The notes below the pieces were generated by a model. That model made no database searches, was not told the origin of the DNA, and worked only from the letters and a program-made list of their open reading frames with translations. This document shows positions 52,201 to 63,792 of a stretch of 64,000 bases of DNA, in pieces. Source of the stretch: Tubiluchus corallicola. Lineage: Eukaryota; Priapulida; Priapulimorpha; Priapulimorphida; Tubiluchidae. The stretch lies in NCBI GenBank assembly GCA_030141605.1, contig JAQGDQ010000747.1, positions 38,683 through 102,682 of the forward strand, written 5' to 3'. Every line of letters begins with the position of its first letter. The stretch's first letter is position 1. A program made the translations under genes and the position numbers.

Positions 52201-53023
52201 TATCAGGATATTCACAATCTGGCAAAGTCACGACAACATGAGGTCGTCGTCCTGTGCCAAAAAGTGCAATAGTGTGAGTTTTGTCATCATTGTATGTACA
52301 AACAGCCTTAGCTGCATATACTTTTGCCACATCTGGAAAAAATTTCGCTTTGCAAGATAACGATTCACCTGCATTGAGAGAGGCCAGTGAAGGAGAAACC
52401 AAAAATGGATAATCGGCAGTCCAGTTCAAGTTACGAACAACTTGGTCGCTATTGTTATGAATCTCAAAGAAAACAGTGCTGTCGAAACCAACAGCACACG
52501 CATCAAATGTAATGACTGATGGTAAGATAAGTCCTGTTTTTGAAGGAATGGCTTTAACTGGAATGTCCAAGCTGCCTCTTGTACTAATTATAGTTATAAT
52601 ACCTTGATAAAGTACATTCATCTCAGGATGAAATGTCATCTGTAATGTGTATTCCATACCTTTACACAATGTCAGTGGTTTCTTTAGTGGCATTTTGAAA
52701 TGTGGAGAGTTCGTCGAAGTGGTCTTCACTTTGATTGTTCCTGCCCTGTTGACATTCTTCAATTTTACATCCTTTGTATATACCGAACCTGGAAACCAGT
52801 CACTCCATACAAAATCAGCTGTTACTTGTAAACCAAATTTCATCAATATTGTGAGATATTTAATTCCTTTGCCTTGAACTGATTTACGTTGATTTGGTGA
52901 ATGTGGTTTTTCTTCAAAGTGACTTGGTAGCTTTTCATTTGCTGTCTTTTCAGATGACGGTTGTATAAGACAGACACTTGGCACAGGTATGATATGTGGT
53001 TGAGGAGGTTTCACACAAAACAT
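46228..53023 (-). CDS. CFAP65: CFAP65-like (CCDC108-like) axonemal ASH/MSP-domain protein
   Basis: Two coding exons, 53023-50953 and 49211-46228, join in frame (phase 1, donor G/GTAATT, acceptor TTATTTGCAG) to give 1684 codons; human CFAP65 is about 1900. The protein is built of repeated beta-sandwich ASH/MSP-type segments of the kind found in CFAP65, HYDIN and DLEC1. Family-like blocks are FGLQVTADFVWSDWFPG with KDVKLKNVN near residue 65, LNAGESLSCKAKFFPDVAKV, and FGEIAPRCSGTVEWKFMP followed by YSVGVPIHVEGG. A Ser/Arg-rich linker (around RSTSRTRSSSQ) precedes a helical C-terminal region with TYQKMFPERVKSV. CFAP65 acts in axoneme and sperm-flagellum assembly. An acceptor (TTCTGTTTTTGTTCACAG) 11 bases before the ATG shows a 5'UTR intron and supports this start. 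Residues encoded upstream of 49211 in the second frame are intronic. A HYDIN- or DLEC1-related paralogue cannot be fully excluded. Confidence 0.85.
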
Positions 53024-53033
53024 GATTGTTTAT

Positions 53034-54519
53034 TCTGTGAACAAAAACAGAAATATTTTAAAATAATATCTTTCCGGAAATCTTAACTTGATAATAAGTT
53101 ACCTTTTTGCTTATTTTACAAAAACGTTTATTAAATGGTTAAACAAAGGAATTGGAAATAAGCTAGAGTAATGCTTATTTAATTAAGGAATTCTAAACAA
53201 TGCAATAGCAAATTCATAGTTGTCCTCAATAAATACATTAGCAGATGAGTACCAAGATGAGTATGCACAATTTTTTTTAATTGTTAAGCTCATCTTGTAA
53301 TCAATTACCCCTGACACAGTACACAATAAAGCAAAATTATCTAGTGATATACAAATGTAAAGCTAAATTTTAACTACAGCCAGGTATATTAAAGCCACAA
53401 ACTGAAATTCATAACATTTAAATTCAAAGATAAATTTTGAGCATGAGTGAAAAATTTTACAGCAGCAATTTAAAAATGTAAATTAACATTGGTCAGAGAT
53501 CCATAACTATGCACACTGACTTTGTTCATTTTTTATTAATGAAGTAAACAAGAAAGAGTGAAGAGGTCCATAAGCTATTTATGCTTAACCTCTATCCTTC
53601 GACGGTAACGGTAATAGTATTTTATCGTGCTCACGCGCTCTGCAATAATATTCCTAAAAGTAAAGGAATGCAGCAGTATCTACCGACAGACTGATACCCA
53701 AAATGCAAAAATGCAAGACTACTGCAATTTATAAGGACTCAAAAATCTAAACCACAAAATCTTCTAAACTTCAAAGTTGAAAAAAATAGCATCACGTTAC
53801 ATAAACACATAGTATTATCCATAAATTCACTGAAAGAAGCTTGAACGACACATCATAACGATTATGCGCGATGATTTTGCGTGTAAAGCGAAAACAAAAT
53901 AATGTTGCTAAGCATTTCCCTGGTGCTGCCATCTGTCACGCGTTACACATCAGTTAAACACGTTAGCCAATAATGCAATCTTTTCAGTCCGTGGAAGCCG
54001 CAGAGAATTTTCAGTCTTGCTCACATTGATGCTGCGGCAGACTACTAATAACAGAGCTTTGAATCCAATTCCCTACAAACCTAACAAAGACAGTCAAGCA
54101 GCATGACATATGAAACTTGATACCAATAGTGTTGCTGTTGGAAAAAAACATTTGGAAGGCTCCGAAAATTTAATTTGGATCACTTCCAAATTGCAAGGTT
54201 TCAAGCTAAGCATGAGTTTTAGCTAAACTGGTGATCAGTTTTTATGCTGTTTTTCACACACTGTTTCTTCACAGATTACACAGATTTAATCATAGTAACC
54301 TGTATCGACGCTGGCTGCCATGGACAAGACAATACAACAGGGAGTTTGGAGTATTACTGCACAGTATTAGCAGTAACTGCTTTACTAGCCTAAAAAACGA
54401 GTTCAAACTGAAGACTATCAAACACTAACTTTTTGTACTTTAGATTTCTACTGTACTTGTACTGTTTCTATGTAGGTTTTAGTAAAAAATTTAGAATTTA
54501 AATTTATCATTGCCTAAAT
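53034..54519. promoter_or_regulatory. 5' flank and 5'UTR intron region of the CFAP65-like gene
   Basis: The acceptor at 53035-53036 means at least one untranslated exon lies upstream (higher coordinates), but its donor is not certain. On the minus strand TTAGCAAC near 53904-53911 matches the second half of an RFX X-box (GTNRCC-N-RGCAAC), fitting for a ciliary gene; the other half is poor. No coding sequence is seen. Confidence 0.3.
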
Positions 54520-55906
54520 TTATCAATATATGTACTGCCTAATGCTTCCCATAAACAAAGTGTTTTAAAGTCAATAGCTAAAGATTGCCAGTATGTTGAA
54601 ACCCATGGTTTAGATGGCGTAAGTGCAACGGGTGGTTTTAATGCAATAAGTTTCATGTGGGATGTAAATACGAATGAACTAAGCGGTCTTTTAAATAATT
54701 TTATTTGGTCCAGCAATTACCCTATTACACCTACAGCGCCTTTTACGGAGACTTTTTGCTCTGTAAACGGTATAAGCATTATTGACATTGTTTTATTAAC
54801 ACATAAATTCACCTCATTTAGAACTACGCAAAATGTTGATGGAGATATAGAATTGTTTTCCGGCGCACCACTAATGGATCATCTTGTTGTAAACTCTGTT
54901 ATATCACTCCCTCGGAAATACATTAGGTCACCCAGAGCGCGAACTGTGTTTCATTTCAAAAATACTAATTGGTATGCTTGGAGCGATGTTTCGGAAGAGG
55001 AAATACGTATGCATTTTCCAAGTACGTATAAACGCAGCTGTCCTCTTGCAAAATCCTTGGGAAATTTGGAATACATTCAAGAGCCTAATAGTTCAAGCGA
55101 ATGAAAAAACGTTACTGAAAAAAGTAATCTCTTTCAAAACCGTTCTGGACGGAAAATCTAACAATGTTATCAAATGCAGTTCGCCAGTATAGAAAAGAGT
55201 ATCAGAAAACATCTAACCTCAAAAATAAAAACCTATATATCAAGGCAAAATCAATTTTTGACCAAAAACTCCAATTAGCAGTGGATAAATGGTTACAAGA
55301 AAAATGCGCTAATTAAATGTGTCGCAAGGCGGCCTTTTTTGGAAATCGTACAAAAAAATTTTTACTAACACAAACCAGTCGGATATTGCATTTTTGATTC
55401 ACAAAGAGTCTGTTCACACTGATCCAAACGACCTATGCCAAGTTCTATATGAAAGCTTTCTCCGTGGCGAACATGTACACGACGCTAATTTCGGCGATAG
55501 ATGGCGCATTTTTGTTGAACACAGTATAATGGTATTGATGACTTTTGCATGAATGATTTAAATTCAGCCATCAAAGACTCTACCATATTTGGTAAAAGCA
55601 CTGCTTGTGATGGATTTCATCCGTTAACGATAAATCATTTTGGTTTTTGGGCCAAAGCGGTGTTTTTACATGTATGCATCCTTTGTTTGACACAAGGTAT
55701 CTGGGTATGGTGTCACTCTAAAGTCATCTTTATCAAAAATGAAAATAAAGCTACTTATCCATATCTACAAATTTTAGGCCAGTAACACTATCATCTTACT
55801 TTGGAAAACTTGCATAACGGCTAATTACAAACTGTCTAATAAAATTTATGCTCACAAATGGACTTATCGACAATGAACAACAAGGATTCATGCCTGATCA
55901 CAATTG

Positions 55907-57733
55907 ACGTCAAACATATTAGTCTATCGCTCCGACCCCGCTGTAACGTAAGCACGCTCAGCAGCATTTGGTACAACAGCTCGCGAAGCGCAACAACCAT
56001 CTAAGCCAAATTAAACTAAACTAAACAACATGACAGCCACAACTAATGTCTAATCAGCAGATAAACTGATTTCATAATTGACATCTTTTTCATAAACACG
56101 AATTTGCAGAGTAGCAGCTATTTTAACACGCAATTAACACTTCAAGTGGCCAAAAGTGACTTTTCAATTTAAACAGAATGTAGAGACAAAATTTCAAAAC
56201 ACTGCAACATACAGAGATATAAATATAATAAAGAAACTAAGCCAGTTAGCCTTGCTTTACAATAAATGAGCAACAAAAACATTAACCCTTTCAGTCCCAA
56301 ATTATTTTTTTAATAAGGAAAATTTTTTTGGTTCGGTACTTTTGTTCAGCATGTCCATCTTGTTTACACATAATAATTATTTTTTTCTACCTGTGCCCGC
56401 GTGCTAAATATAGCCTGTATCCCACGGGATACATTGGGATTCAATGGAAGCATAAAATGTGCTTCATTTTGCAACTGTTGCTAATTTTTTAAAGTATTTA
56501 AGACATTTAGTATGCATGTTATGCTGATCTGTACGAAGTCGTCTCTAAAGTACTGTACCTTGCGCAGTTTTTTATGCTATGTAGATTTTCTAGTTTGCCA
56601 TTTTATCACCATTTTTAGTCTATTGTTATTGGCTTAAATCAAAATAACTATTAACAGATCAAATAACTGTCATTTTTAAAATTTTATTAATTTTAAAGGC
56701 AGAAAATATTCTCGTATCCCACGGGATACAACGGGTATGAAAGGGTTAAGTCTCTCTTGCTTTTAGACATACGAGCATCAAGCCTGCTATGTATTTTTCT
56801 ATATTAAATGATCATGTGCTCGTCTGCAAAATTTATTAAGGTTTTGTATTTTTCCGTTTGTCAGGCTGTGGAAATGGGATAAATTTGACTGCTCCATTCC
56901 ATAGACGATCCTTATATTGAATGCCCGACTCACATAAGTTACAATGGTATCTTTTAACCTTGATTATAACCAGAAAAATAGCGTAAAATTAGCTAATATT
57001 ATCTTGATGTATAACAATAAGTTTTGACCACATTTGAATTAATTTTGACTGTGAAGATATCATTGAGGTTTATAAAAACTGACCAGAAAAGATGACATTT
57101 TGTTTTGTCCTTATTTAACTTAGATAAAAAATAGTAGTTTTTATTTGACTTGCAAAGCCATAAACTAAACTAAACTGCGTATTTTCTTGACCGCAAAATG
57201 TTTTAATCAGCAACTCACGAAACTAGACTATATATTTCCACTAATTCACTTGCAATTTCAATTAACAATAATAAAATCTAGAACAAGATCAATATTTCTC
57301 CCGCTAACTAATGAAAAGTTGATCATTTTTCATAACAGTGTTAACTGCCGTGAGTTTAGTGCGGATGATAGCACGCAGCGTTCTAGTGCGCAACGGCATT
57401 GTTTGTGGGTTGTTTGTAGGCACTCTGCCCTGAGGTTTGAAGATAACACACATATTCACGGCAGGTCGGGGCTAATTGATTTAATGTGCTTTTCTTGTTT
57501 ACTTGCTTCTTTGTGTTAACTGCCGAAATAAATGTTTTTGTTCATCAGTAAGTTACAAAATTTCTATTTGATCCTCGACCACCAGTGAACGCACCTCCAA
57601 GATAACCTCAGCAATAATCAAATTGTCAAACACTTACAGGAGCTGTAGCTAAATGTCCCGAACGTAACTGCTGCAGGGGTGTGTGAAAGCTGATTGGACA
57701 GTCACCAAAAATGATTGACATTATGTTAGATGT
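55907..57733. mobile_element. 1.83-kb terminal-inverted-repeat DNA element inserted in the LINE
   Basis: The left end is ACGTCAAACATA and the right end, reverse-complemented, is ACATCTAACATA (10 of 12). Each is flanked by CAATTG (55901-55906 and 57734-57739), a likely 6-bp target duplication. Taking out the insert and one CAATTG restores the LINE frame (MPDHN to CGRYLVGLISS), which independently fixes the boundaries. CAATTG is its own reverse complement, so it could instead belong to the inverted ends. No transposase frame is seen, so the element is non-autonomous. It contains a second nested element. Confidence 0.8.
56286..56745. mobile_element. 460-bp piggyBac-like MITE nested in the TIR element
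   Basis: It is flanked by TTAA at 56282-56285 and 56746-56749. Its ends are inverted: CCCTTTCAGTCCC at the left and CCCTTTCATACCC (reverse complement) at the right. A palindromic GTATCCCACGGGATAC occurs near both the left third (about 56418) and the right end (about 56714). TTAA plus CCC-starting ends are typical of piggyBac-derived MITEs. Confidence 0.82.
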
Positions 57734-59170
57734 CAATTGCGGGCGGTACTTAGTGGGTTTAATTTCCAGTATACAAGAAAATCAATTACAGAAAATCCCA
57801 TCTCTGGCTATCTGTTGCGATTTTCAACGTGCGTTCGATAGCACCTGGCCTTCATTCTGCTAGTATCCAGGGAAAGATGTTAGGGTTACTCAAATATTTT
57901 CTTTATAATAGAAAAGTATATATTAAACTTGGAAGTTATACTTCATGTGAATATGACTGTAAGATTGGGGTTCCTCTGGGTTTGGTTGTCTCACCTTTAC
58001 TTTTCTTTTTCTATGAGTCGGATATGTTTAAACAAATATTGACTCTGCCGCATGGGGTTCTACAGATGCACTTGTAGTGAATTTAGGACAGTAGTGCTGT
58101 GATAGGCTTCATATCTGGTGTAGGAAATGGAGACATGTTATTAACTGCTCACCTGGTAAAACTGAAGTTTTACCTTTTGGCATGGAAAACCAAAATGTCA
58201 TTTTGAAAATTGGGAATCAAAGCATTAATTATGTGCAGAGCAGTAAGGTGCTAGGTGTTGTTATAGACAAGCAGTTGTCATTTGAGCTACAAATCAATAA
58301 CGTCAGGAAAAAAGCAGGGTAGAGATGGTTACAAGTCAAACGATATTGTACCCTCTACAAAGGTATTAGTCTCCGTACTGTAATTTTGCTCTTCAAAACA
58401 CTTGTACTACCTATAATTTTGTATGGTGCTCCAGCTTGGATGGTGTGCAAACATAGCTTCTTTGATGATCGTATATATGATGTTATGAAAACTGGAACAG
58501 GTTATAATTTTCGCCCGCCTCGTGAAAAATTAAAGCTGATCTATGGTCTGCCACCTCTCGACATAATCTTTAAAAGTGTAGCCACAAAATTTATTCTGAA
58601 AGTACTATCTGCCTCAACTGATGATATTGTCAAATTACACTTGATAAAATAGTTATGCAAATCACTTTTTACGTCAACTGCTAGCCTATACAAGCGAATT
58701 TTTAAAAATCAATAAAGATATAAACTGGCCTAACATGAATATAGCATCTTTACCTCCACCTACTTTTCAATACACGAAAAGTGACATTAACAATTATGTG
58801 TTGCACATGTGGACAAATAGTTGTCGCCACAAGTACAAACACCCGATAAAAGTTTTTAATACGGCCAGGCAAGCCGCTATCTCTTTGGACAAGAGAAAAT
58901 TAGAAGTGTTGGCTTTCAGTTTATTACTTAAGCAGGAAAATTTTAAGAAATTTTTATACAAAATTGGGCATTCTCCTAATAGAACATGTAACTGCTTATT
59001 AAGCCCTCAGTCTGTACATAATAAACCAGGCCAAAAGAAATGATTTTATTAGCACGCTGCCTACGTTAGATTCGGACTAGGTTTTCTCTAGCCGAGACAA
59101 TAATGCTATAAATGCTTTTGCAAATCTTATCTTGGATGAATTCTTATCATCTTTCGCCCATATATATATA

Positions 59171-60361
59171 GTCTGTTGGTGATGAAATTGTACAACTCAC
59201 GTCGTGTTTTCTGCATGCTGTTTTGTTTTTATTTATTATTATGTGTGTAATTGCATTAGAATTGGTAATTATGTAAATTATGATTGTACTCGTTGTTTTT
59301 CATTGTGTGTAATGCGTGTAGATTTTGTTATTATGTATTAAAATACGTTCGTTATCTTTTATTATGCAAGTATGTTGTGATGGATTATAATCTGTAACTA
59401 TGTCTATTGTATATGATCGTTGTCGCTCATTGTGTCTCATGCATTAGATTCTAAATTATATATGAGAATACGTTTAATACTCTGTAAATGCTTTTAGAAA
59501 TTTTGAACATATCCCTACAAATAGAGGGAATGCATTTTGCACATAGTTTATAAAAATAAATAATAATAATAAAAAGCGTACTGTAATTTCCAAACTTGTG
59601 CAACAGATTTTAAGCTTTTTTAATTTGCTCAAAAAATGATTCTGAACTGTAAACATGACTTAAATTTGTATAGACATAATCCTATATTTATCCATAACAT
59701 ATAAATTAAAACATTTATTAAAAATTTATTTTTCATTGCATTTTATTGTGTCTAGAAATAAGATGTAATGATAATTACCCACATGCTATGATATATATCA
59801 TGATACTCTTCTGGGTTCACATCATGCAGTTACAATATCATGACACAAACAAAATTCATTGCTATGCCTTTTTAAACACATTCACAAAACTAAATTATAT
59901 ACATCACATTCTATTTCTTTTCACACACTGATTCAACAGAATGAACGTTACATACAATCAAATGACTTAATGTATTATATGTTGCGTAACTATGAATACT
60001 TCTCCTACAATAATAAAATTTCGATATTTATAGATAAATAACATTATCATATTATTACTTCACTGTGAAACCATTAACTGCAGGTATTCATTCACATGTT
60101 GTGCAAATAAACAATAAGTAAGAAATGAAGCTGTCTTGCATCTTCAGACAAAGGATTTAGCCTAACAACAACGACAATTATGACTGCAATGAGCAATGAG
60201 GACAAGATAACTTTGGCAAATTTCAGTCATTTGTACAAAAATGATAATAAAAAGCATAATTAAAATAAAAACAATTGCTGTAAATTGCAAAACAAAGGTT
60301 AGCTTAAAAATAACAAGAATAAAAAAGAAGGTGACTACATATTATCCTGACACCAATGATA
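59171..60361. other. No gene seen between the LINE and OSGEP
   Basis: Very AT-rich sequence with a short (TA)n run just before it. It contains the 3' flank of OSGEP (minus strand). No coding frame, RNA gene or repeat boundary is supported. Confidence 0.5.
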
Positions 60362-61369
60362 TCAAGTTCTCCAGTTTATTTCCACTTCATCAGTTCTGTA
60401 TCGTTGGGTGCACGTAGTTTCAAGGAATGGTGTTACCTGGCCAACACGGAACATTTCAAGCCCTGCTTGAGCTATCATGGCGCCATTGTCGATGCAAAAG
60501 CGCTCATCCGTTGAAAATAATATGGCATCACGTTCACGAGCCATTATCTCCATCATTTCCTGCAGACGAAGATTGCAGCCAACACCTCCTACAATCATCA
60601 CCTCTGCTGACCCACAATGTGCCATAGCTCTTTCTGTTATTTCAACCAACATTGCAAATATTGTTTCTTGTAATGAAAAACACAAGTCTTCAGCAGTGAA
60701 TTCTCCACTACTGATTAACATTTCTGCCCTGTCTTCAATATAGAACAGGAGCCCAGAAAAAGACACATCCATGCCTTTTACACAATACGGCAACGGAATA
60801 AATTTCTTGCCATTTTTAGCCTTTTGCTCTATATTATAACCAGGACTGGGGTCATTTGAAAGTTTTACTACTCGTGCAAATCTATCTAAACAATTCCCAA
60901 CCGCTATATCAATGGTTTCACCAAAAATTCTATAGCGATTTAAAGAATAAGCAATAACTTGGGTGTTGCCACCACTCACATATAATACAGTTGGGTTATG
61001 TGCTCCTGTTACAAGTCGCCCCATTTCTATGTGACCAATACAATGATTAACCCCAATAATAGGTTTTTTCCATAGCTGGGCCACAGTGCGTGCTACTAAA
61101 GCAACAGTGATCAGTGGTGCAGCCATACCAGGTCCTTTTGTATAACAGATAACATCAATTTCCTCTGGTTTTACATTAGCTTCTTCTAGTGCTTTCTTCA
61201 GCACATCTAACACACATGCCTGATGATGTTTGGCTGTATCCTTAGGCAGAAAGCCTTGTCCAGGTGGAGTAATATAAGTTCGACGTGGATTTGCTAGAAC
61301 AAGTCCATCACGAATTATGCCAATACCAAGTTTGTTGGCACTTCCCTCAAAACCAATTGCAGTTAACAT
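60362..61369 (-). CDS. OSGEP: tRNA N6-threonylcarbamoyladenosine synthase OSGEP (KAE1)
   Basis: OSGEP is the catalytic subunit of the KEOPS complex. It transfers the threonylcarbamoyl group to A37 of ANN-decoding tRNAs, in the cytosol and nucleus. The 335-residue frame equals the human length and aligns end to end, from [13 protein letters not shown] to [13 protein letters not shown]. Metal-binding H109 and H113 sit in [10 protein letters not shown]. The nucleotide-binding [11 protein letters not shown] includes Y130 just before it. [19 protein letters not shown], the [14 protein letters not shown] block and D294 in [11 protein letters not shown] are all intact. The whole coding sequence is in one exon, although vertebrate OSGEP has many introns. 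Only 29 bases separate its ATG from the stop of an apparent upstream exon on the same strand. Confidence 0.98.
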   Translation of the reverse strand: MLTAIGFEGSANKLGIGIIRDGLVLANPRRTYITPPGQGFLPKDTAKHHQACVLDVLKKALEEANVKPEEIDVICYTKGPGMAAPLITVALVARTVAQLWKKPIIGVNHCIGHIEMGRLVTGAHNPTVLYVSGGNTQVIAYSLNRYRIFGETIDIAVGNCLDRFARVVKLSNDPSPGYNIEQKAKNGKKFIPLPYCVKGMDVSFSGLLFYIEDRAEMLISSGEFTAEDLCFSLQETIFAMLVEITERAMAHCGSAEVMIVGGVGCNLRLQEMMEIMARERDAILFSTDERFCIDNGAMIAQAGLEMFRVGQVTPFLETTCTQRYRTDEVEINWRT

Positions 61370-61398
61370 GACTGGTCATCTATTAGCTGTGTTTTGTA

Positions 61399-61497
61399 TT
61401 ACATCAGCATCTCTCGTTGATCTAAGAAGCGCTTTGACACCTCGATACCAGCAGCAATTACATAACCCCAGGCAAGGATAACGATGGTAGCAAAAAA
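61399..61497 (-). CDS. Apparent last exon of an unidentified membrane protein upstream of OSGEP
   Basis: On the minus strand a good acceptor (ATTTTCTACTTTTTCAG) ends at 61498. In phase 0 it is followed by 32 residues and TAA at 61401-61399. They form a hydrophobic helix (FFATIVILAWGYVIAAGI) and a charged tail (EVSKRFLDQREM), as expected for a C-terminal membrane anchor. I do not recognise the protein and found no upstream exons in the remaining 2.5 kb. The alternative is that this is simply a 5'UTR exon of OSGEP that happens to be open in one frame; a second frame is also open through here. Confidence 0.4.
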   Translation of the reverse strand, partial: FFATIVILAWGYVIAAGIEVSKRFLDQREMLM

Positions 61498-63792
61498 CTG
61501 AAAAAGTAGAAAATACAATTATAGTTACAAATCATCACTGTAATTAGTGATGTAATTTATGATAGAAATAATCCTGCCAAGCACGACGTCTTCGTGCATT
61601 GGTTCAGTGTTCCAGTAAAAATTTTATAGCAGAAAACATCTAAGAAATGATACGCATTTGGCTACCTTTAATTTTAACTAGGTCTAGCTCAAATCATTTG
61701 TAAGTCACTCATCTTGCACTCTTCTCAGATCTGTGGATTGGTTGAAACAGTGGCATTATTCAAAATTATGCTGTTACCATGACAGATGGGATAAAACAAT
61801 ATTATTAGTAAAAAGTGACTTACCAATTCTGTCAGTAAAGCAACAACTTTGCGACTATTTATATTCATTTTTGTACCATCTCAAAAACCAAAATCAGTCA
61901 GTGTATAACTTTTCAAAGCTTAGTCATCAATTTTTCCAGCCTACAAATAAAGATATGTTAGAATTAGACCAAAGTTTAAATAGGCTATACTGCCACTTTA
62001 CTATACCTAGCATGCTTGAATGCTATTGTGTGCTGAGTGTGCTCAAATGAAAAACAGCAATATGATAGAAAAATGCTCTTGTTGCAATCTGTTTTAACCA
62101 CAGCTAGTAAATAAATAAAGTGATTTGCTGCTGAAAAAAATCATAAAAGCATTTCATACATTACCTTCACATACATGACACAGAAACTTAATCTTTTCAA
62201 AACTAAACACCAAAGGTTAGCATTATTTCCAAATGCATTTATTTTCACCAAAAATCTCTGTGACCTTAAAAGTTATATTCTGCAGAAGCTCGTCAAAAGT
62301 TTAAACAGTAATGAGCTGCTATGCTATTTATGCAAATTTATAATAGAACATTAGTTTTGTCAAAAAAAGTTTATATTTTACTGTTTATTAATGAGTGTTA
62401 AGGACACTTTTTGAAGTTAAATGTAATCTACCAAGAATCACTGGCAAAAATATCACATTCTAAAAAAAGATGGATTATTCAGGCAAAATGTAATCATGAT
62501 GATCCCACTCAGGATTATAATAAAATTACAATAAAATTAGAATGAAATCAAGATTTTTGTATATCACAAACAAAGATAAGGAAGCAGCGCAAGTAATAGG
62601 TAACTACTAACTCAATTATGTACTCAAAAACAAAAAAAACACGATTGGAGTTCGGCATTGTTTCACCTGGCATTGAACATAAATAAAGAACTGAAGACAA
62701 GCTTTTAAAGTTATGCTACTTTGATATTAGTAACAAAAACCCATAGACTCATATTATAGTAGAATACATTACAAACTTCAACTATGTCTAGCGTCAACTG
62801 TTTACATGACAATCCAAAGGAACTAACCACAGCCGATCTCTACGACCTAATACTTCGTGAACGCAATGCTACAACTATGACTTAAGCTCCAACACCATAC
62901 TTATGATCATAATCAGTTTGATAACTGCTCTTCCACACCAACCAGTTATGTCAGAACAAGTGGAACAACTGAACAGTGTTCTAGCAATAATCCAGATCAA
63001 ACACATTTTTCGTTCTATGCCTGCAATAACACTTCTAATTGTATACCCGCTCCAGTTAGTATTTCTTCTAGCACACCTTATTGGGTTGCACCACCAAAGT
63101 ACTCAGCTGACAAATTAAGATCAGCTTTTGTTGCCTTTGATAGATTAAAAACTTTGACTTTTCTTGTCATTCGATGCCTTTACTTATGTTAGAAATAATT
63201 CTTGGTTCGGTTATGTTCTACTCTTGTTGCCATCTTACAATTTCAAAGAAATTTGAATCATTTCTTTGTGATGTGCCATCAGTAATAGTTATGCAGCCTT
63301 TCATTTCAGTAGTTCAATCATTCTGTGTATAGGTAAAGATATGCAATTAATGTTCATAGAATTTCCATAATTTTTCTACTCTGGCCTATCCTCAAGAGTA
63401 TTATTTGTCATGTCATACACCCCAATTATCATATTGATATTCAGAAAGTGCTGAAATGGAATAAGAAATTCTTTTACAGTTCTTATGATTCGCTTATTGG
63501 TCACTGAATTATACAACTTCAGTATACTTATTGTAATTTCTTGATGTTAGTGCCAAGTGGAGCATCTCCTTTTTGAAATGATGTTTCTACACTCCAAAAG
63601 GTTTGGATGTGACACAAAGAAAGGTTTTTATTGGCTATGGGCATTTGGCGAGTGGAAAATTTTTTGTTCTAGTTTAACAGACGATATGATGGCGTGTGTA
63701 GTGTTTTCTGTCTTCAGTTTATTTTTGTCAAATTTGCGATTATATGTGCATAATAAACAGTTGTTGCTTTTTCAAGTGTTCGTTCTTTCACG
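61498..63792. other. No firm gene between the OSGEP region and the right-edge LINE
   Basis: Mostly AT-rich sequence. The frame at 61733-62050 has no recognisable features. An open stretch at 62784-63192 is listed separately. The frame at 63557-63895 (+) partly overlays the LINE fragment on the other strand and is not a gene. Confidence 0.4.
62784..63192 (+). pseudogene. Unrecognised coding-like stretch, one frameshift
   Basis: An ATG at 62784 opens a 33-codon frame (MSSVNCLHDNPKELTTADLY...). Right after its stop another frame is open from 62887 for about 101 codons without an internal ATG (...PTSYVRTSGTTEQCSS..., then STPYWVAPPKYSADKLRSAF...) to TAG at 63192. The base composition is richer in G+C than the flanks. 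A single frameshift near 62885 would join the two. It may be a decayed transposon ORF or a chance frame; the family is unknown. Confidence 0.3.

Larger units (their letters stand above)
54520..59170 (+). mobile_element. Degenerate Jockey/CR1-type LINE, interrupted by a nested DNA element
   Basis: From about 54560 a broken frame gives GGFNAISFMW (endonuclease GDxN block) and MDHLVV (the C-terminal Asp-His block). Then come the reverse-transcriptase N-terminus (CDGFHPLTINHFG near 55610) and VTLSSYFGKLA with NEQQGFMPDHN up to 55900. After a 1.83-kb insertion (55907-57733) it resumes with LVGLISSIQENQ, AICCDFQRAFDSTW (motif A), GVPLGLVVSPLLFFFYESDM (motif B), VLGVVIDKQLSFE and LVLPIILYGAPAW, then a C-terminal part with HSPNRTCNC. 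The YADD block is not intact. Many stops make this copy dead. Its 5' end is missing or unrecognisable. Confidence 0.85.
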
